Origin: JBBQSU01 sp038234815
GTDB lineage: Bacteria; Planctomycetota; Phycisphaerae; Tepidisphaerales; Tepidisphaeraceae
Assembly (NCBI GenBank): GCA_038234815.1
Contig: JBBQSU010000183.1
Coordinates: 1 to 6,207, forward strand
Length of the DNA: 6,207 nucleotides
Reading direction: 5' to 3'
Under the pieces are notes generated by a model that ran no database searches, was not told the DNA's origin, and was given only the letters and a program-made list of their open reading frames with translations. Shown piece after piece: positions 4,736 through 6,207 of this stretch (position 1 is the stretch's first letter; every line of letters starts with the position of its first letter). Made by a program: the position numbers and the translations under genes.

Positions 4736-5116
4736 TTGCCCAGGCCCCTCCTCGTAACTCGCGTCTACGCGGCGCCCATCGTGCCCCGCGCGATTCAAAA
4801 AGTGCCTCTACCCCCATGCACTGCCCCGATTCCCCTCACAATTTCCATTACCCCGCCGCGACAGGGCAAAGCATTGACCCGCATCGTGGGTACGAAATCG
4901 CCCGCGGCCACGGGTTTCACTGCGATAGAGACAGAATAAATGATGCTCCCCCAATATCCGCCCGGCAATCGATCGGTGTGCCGAACGGGATCGGGCGAGC
5001 CTCTTTCGGGGGCTCTCCTTCTCCTCAACGAGGCGCTCGAAGGATCGGGCAGAACCTGATGCAAATATTTCGGCTACCGCGCATGCTTATCGTTCAGTCC
5101 AACAACAGGAGTCGCT
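4736..5116. other. Intergenic stretch before the PepSY-like gene; no gene supported
   Basis: No coding frame here is convincing. GAGCCTC/GGGGCTC forms a 7-bp hairpin with a TTTCG loop at 4997-5015, not followed by a T-run. GGATCGGGC occurs twice, at 4988-4996 and 5042-5050. A weak AGTGC/GCACT stem (4801-4822) is followed on the minus strand by TTTTT. No good promoter for the downstream gene is visible; TTTCAC (4915-4920) with TAAATG (4937-4942) is the best and is poor. Confidence 0.5.
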
Positions 5117-5911
5117 ATGAAAAGCTTCAGCCGTTTTATCTGTGCCCTTTTTGTCAGTGCCGGTTCTCTTGCGCTGGCCGCCGATCTGCCGGCCAAGCTT
5201 GAAAAGCCTGTCAAGAGCGTGTACCCCGACGACACCGTCAGTGTGCAATACACCCGCCACGTCAATGGCGTTACCGTGCATGATCTGGCCATCAAGACCA
5301 AAGACGGGGCCAATTGCACCGCCAGCATCACCGACGACGGGGATTGGATCGTGATCGGCTATCCGCGAAAGGCCAAGCCCATGCCCGAAGCGGTAAAATC
5401 GGTGGTTTCCGGTTTGTTCAAAGCCGAAGCCAATGACGCCCAGCCGTTTGAGAGCACGTCATACTTGGCGACGCTCGTGCACGAAGGCAAGACGTATCGC
5501 GCCACGCTCAACGCGACGGGCCAGTTGCTTGATCTGGCTTCGGCTGGTGAGTTGAAAGAAGAGCAGTCGGCCAAGATGCAGAAAGATGCTTCATACGCCA
5601 AACCGATCAACGCCGATCAACTGCCTGCGGCGGTGCGTGACACGCTTAAAGAAGTCTTCGCGCAAGCGAAGGTGTCCGACACCCGGAAAGTCATCCAACC
5701 ATTCTGGCGAATGGAACACCGCATGGGCGATGAAATTTTCGTCCTGCGCGTCCGTGACGATGGGGATATCCTGAACGTGAGCAACCGCGAAGCCCTGTTG
5801 CCGGCCCACCACACGGGCACCGATAACGAGCCGAAGAAAATCGAGCCTGCTCCTGCTCCTGCTCAGGACCAATCCCAGAAGCGTCCGCCGGCAGGCACGC
5901 GCAAGCGTTGA
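5117..5911 (+). CDS. Secreted protein with three PepSY-like repeats
   Basis: The 264-residue product begins with a clear Sec signal peptide: basic MKSFSR, a hydrophobic core, and probable cleavage after LALA at 21. The mature part appears to hold three related units of about 55 residues. They start at LPAKLEKPVKSVYPD (24), MPEAVKSVVSGLFKA (89) and LPAAVRDTLKEVFAQAKV (169). Each continues into strands with a central basic/aromatic segment and ends in a GxW/GxL-type turn (DDGDWIV, ATGQLLDL, DDGDILNV). This matches the PepSY-like (beta-lactamase-inhibitor-like) pattern of periplasmic domains; their ligands are generally unknown. The C-terminus is a disordered Pro/Ala tail (APAPAPAQ) ending in basic KRPPAGTRKR. 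AGGAG at 5107-5111, 5 bp before the ATG, fixes the start. It is probably a single-gene transcript with its own terminator. The fold call rests on pattern recognition, and a specific function cannot be assigned. Confidence 0.8.
   Translation: MKSFSRFICALFVSAGSLALAADLPAKLEKPVKSVYPDDTVSVQYTRHVNGVTVHDLAIKTKDGANCTASITDDGDWIVIGYPRKAKPMPEAVKSVVSGLFKAEANDAQPFESTSYLATLVHEGKTYRATLNATGQLLDLASAGELKEEQSAKMQKDASYAKPINADQLPAAVRDTLKEVFAQAKVSDTRKVIQPFWRMEHRMGDEIFVLRVRDDGDILNVSNREALLPAHHTGTDNEPKKIEPAPAPAQDQSQKRPPAGTRKR
5846..5863 (+). repeat. Hexanucleotide CCTGCT repeated three times within the gene
   Basis: Three perfect copies of CCTGCT encode the alternating Pro-Ala part of the C-terminal tail. An 18-bp in-frame repeat of this kind can vary in copy number without breaking the frame. 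Confidence 0.6.
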
Positions 5912-5930
5912 ACGACGGCAAACCCGAACT

Positions 5931-5966
5931 GATCCGCGGCTCACGCCCCGTCGTGAGCCGCGGGTC
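5931..5966 (+). terminator. Strong hairpin after the PepSY-like gene, probable terminator
   Basis: CCGCGGCTCACG (5934-5945) and CGTGAGCCGCGG (5952-5963) form a perfect 12-bp stem around a six-base loop. GAT/GTC adds three flanking pairs, one of them G-U. It begins 19 bp after the stop codon. Only a poor T-run follows (GTCGTCCGTCC), so termination may be partial or factor-assisted. The symmetry would let it work on either strand. Confidence 0.65.
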
Positions 5967-6148
5967 GTCCGTCCCCACCACCAGCCGCCTTAGGCACGAA
6001 TGAAGGAGACCTAGCGCTTCACGCCGGTCCCCGTTATTTAGAGCTATGTCCCCTTCAGTTTCCCGCCTCAATCGTCCCCACCCGGCGGACACGTCCACAA
6101 CTGAGTTGCACCCGTTTCGTGTGAGAAGAGGATAAACAACAAACGGCG

Positions 6149-6207
6149 ATGGCGCTGGTAAGTACTCCAGTGACGTTGCAGGCTGGGAATGGGACGGATC
6201 ACGCGGT
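6149..6207 (+). CDS. Possible start of a further ORF, cut by the window edge
   Basis: An ATG at 6149 opens 19 codons (beginning MALVSTPVTLQAGNG) that remain open to the end of the window. AAGAGGA at 6126-6132 is 16 bp upstream, too far for a normal ribosome-binding site. TTGCAC (6106-6111) and GATAAA (6131-6136) could be a weak promoter with an over-long 19-bp spacer. Nothing identifies the product. Bases 5967-6148 otherwise hold no supported feature. Confidence 0.15.
   Translation, partial: MALVSTPVTLQAGNGTDHA

Noticed and set aside
4940..5059. 39-codon plus-strand frame beginning with two ATG codons
   Set aside because: There is only weak purine-rich sequence upstream, no recognisable product, and the length is expected by chance.
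4795..5064. Minus-strand frame of 89 codons ending before a weak stem with TTTTT (4797-4822)
   Set aside because: No ribosome-binding site or family is seen, and the stem has only 5 bp. It is not strong enough to call a gene or terminator.
6155..6165. GGTAAGTA resembling a eukaryotic 5' splice site
   Set aside because: Everything else in the window (Shine-Dalgarno sites, promoters, operon spacing) is bacterial; this is coincidence.
1..6207. Transposase, inverted terminal repeats, tRNA, rRNA or CRISPR array
   Set aside because: Looked for on both strands and not seen. The repeats present are short palindromes and one degenerate tandem array without CRISPR-like spacers.

Overview
The window is GC-rich bacterial DNA with five well-supported protein genes, one long intergenic region of unusual structure (about 3976-5116), and nothing that looks like a mobile element, tRNA, rRNA or CRISPR array. 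The mix of genes is compatible with an environmental bacterium of the Planctomycetota/Verrucomicrobiota type: a bacterial DPM1-like glycosyltransferase, an ALG5-like glycosyltransferase, a TIGR01977-type cysteine desulfurase and a secreted PepSY-like protein. That placement is an impression from gene content, not a demonstrated assignment.

Region 1-2751 (plus strand) is a compact three-gene cassette. It starts with a family 2 glycosyltransferase carrying two C-terminal membrane helices (173-1174). Two bases later comes a class I SAM-dependent methyltransferase (1177-1923). A soluble ALG5-like family 2 glycosyltransferase follows (best read as 1966-2751). Two polyprenyl-phosphate-sugar-synthase-like enzymes and a methyltransferase in one probable operon suggest that lipid-linked sugars are made and modified at the inner membrane, for a glycan or for protein glycosylation. 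The third gene has no usable ATG/GTG/TTG start covering its conserved N-terminus. A rare ATT codon behind a good Shine-Dalgarno sequence, or a one-base sequence error, is the likely explanation.

On the minus strand, 2773-3975 encodes a 400-residue PLP-dependent cysteine desulfurase. It converges on the cassette with only 21 bp between stop codons. It has its own promoter, so close to the ATG that the mRNA is probably leaderless.

Region 3976-5116 is the accessory-looking part. On the minus strand, from right to left, it holds a possible 23-codon leader ORF, two tandem palindromes (one shaped like an intrinsic terminator), a near-consensus sigma70-type promoter, a roughly 90-nt leader with overlapping alternative hairpins, and a strong ribosome-binding site before an ATG at 4563/4560. 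The frame opened there stays free of stops for 196 codons and runs in frame into the desulfurase. Whether it is an alternative N-terminal extension, a decayed gene or chance is unclear. This promoter-leader complex is the best candidate in the window for something undescribed.

Region 5117-5911 (plus strand) encodes a secreted protein with three PepSY-like repeats, followed by a strong terminator hairpin. The last 240 bases are mostly non-coding, with at most the first codons of another ORF at the very end.
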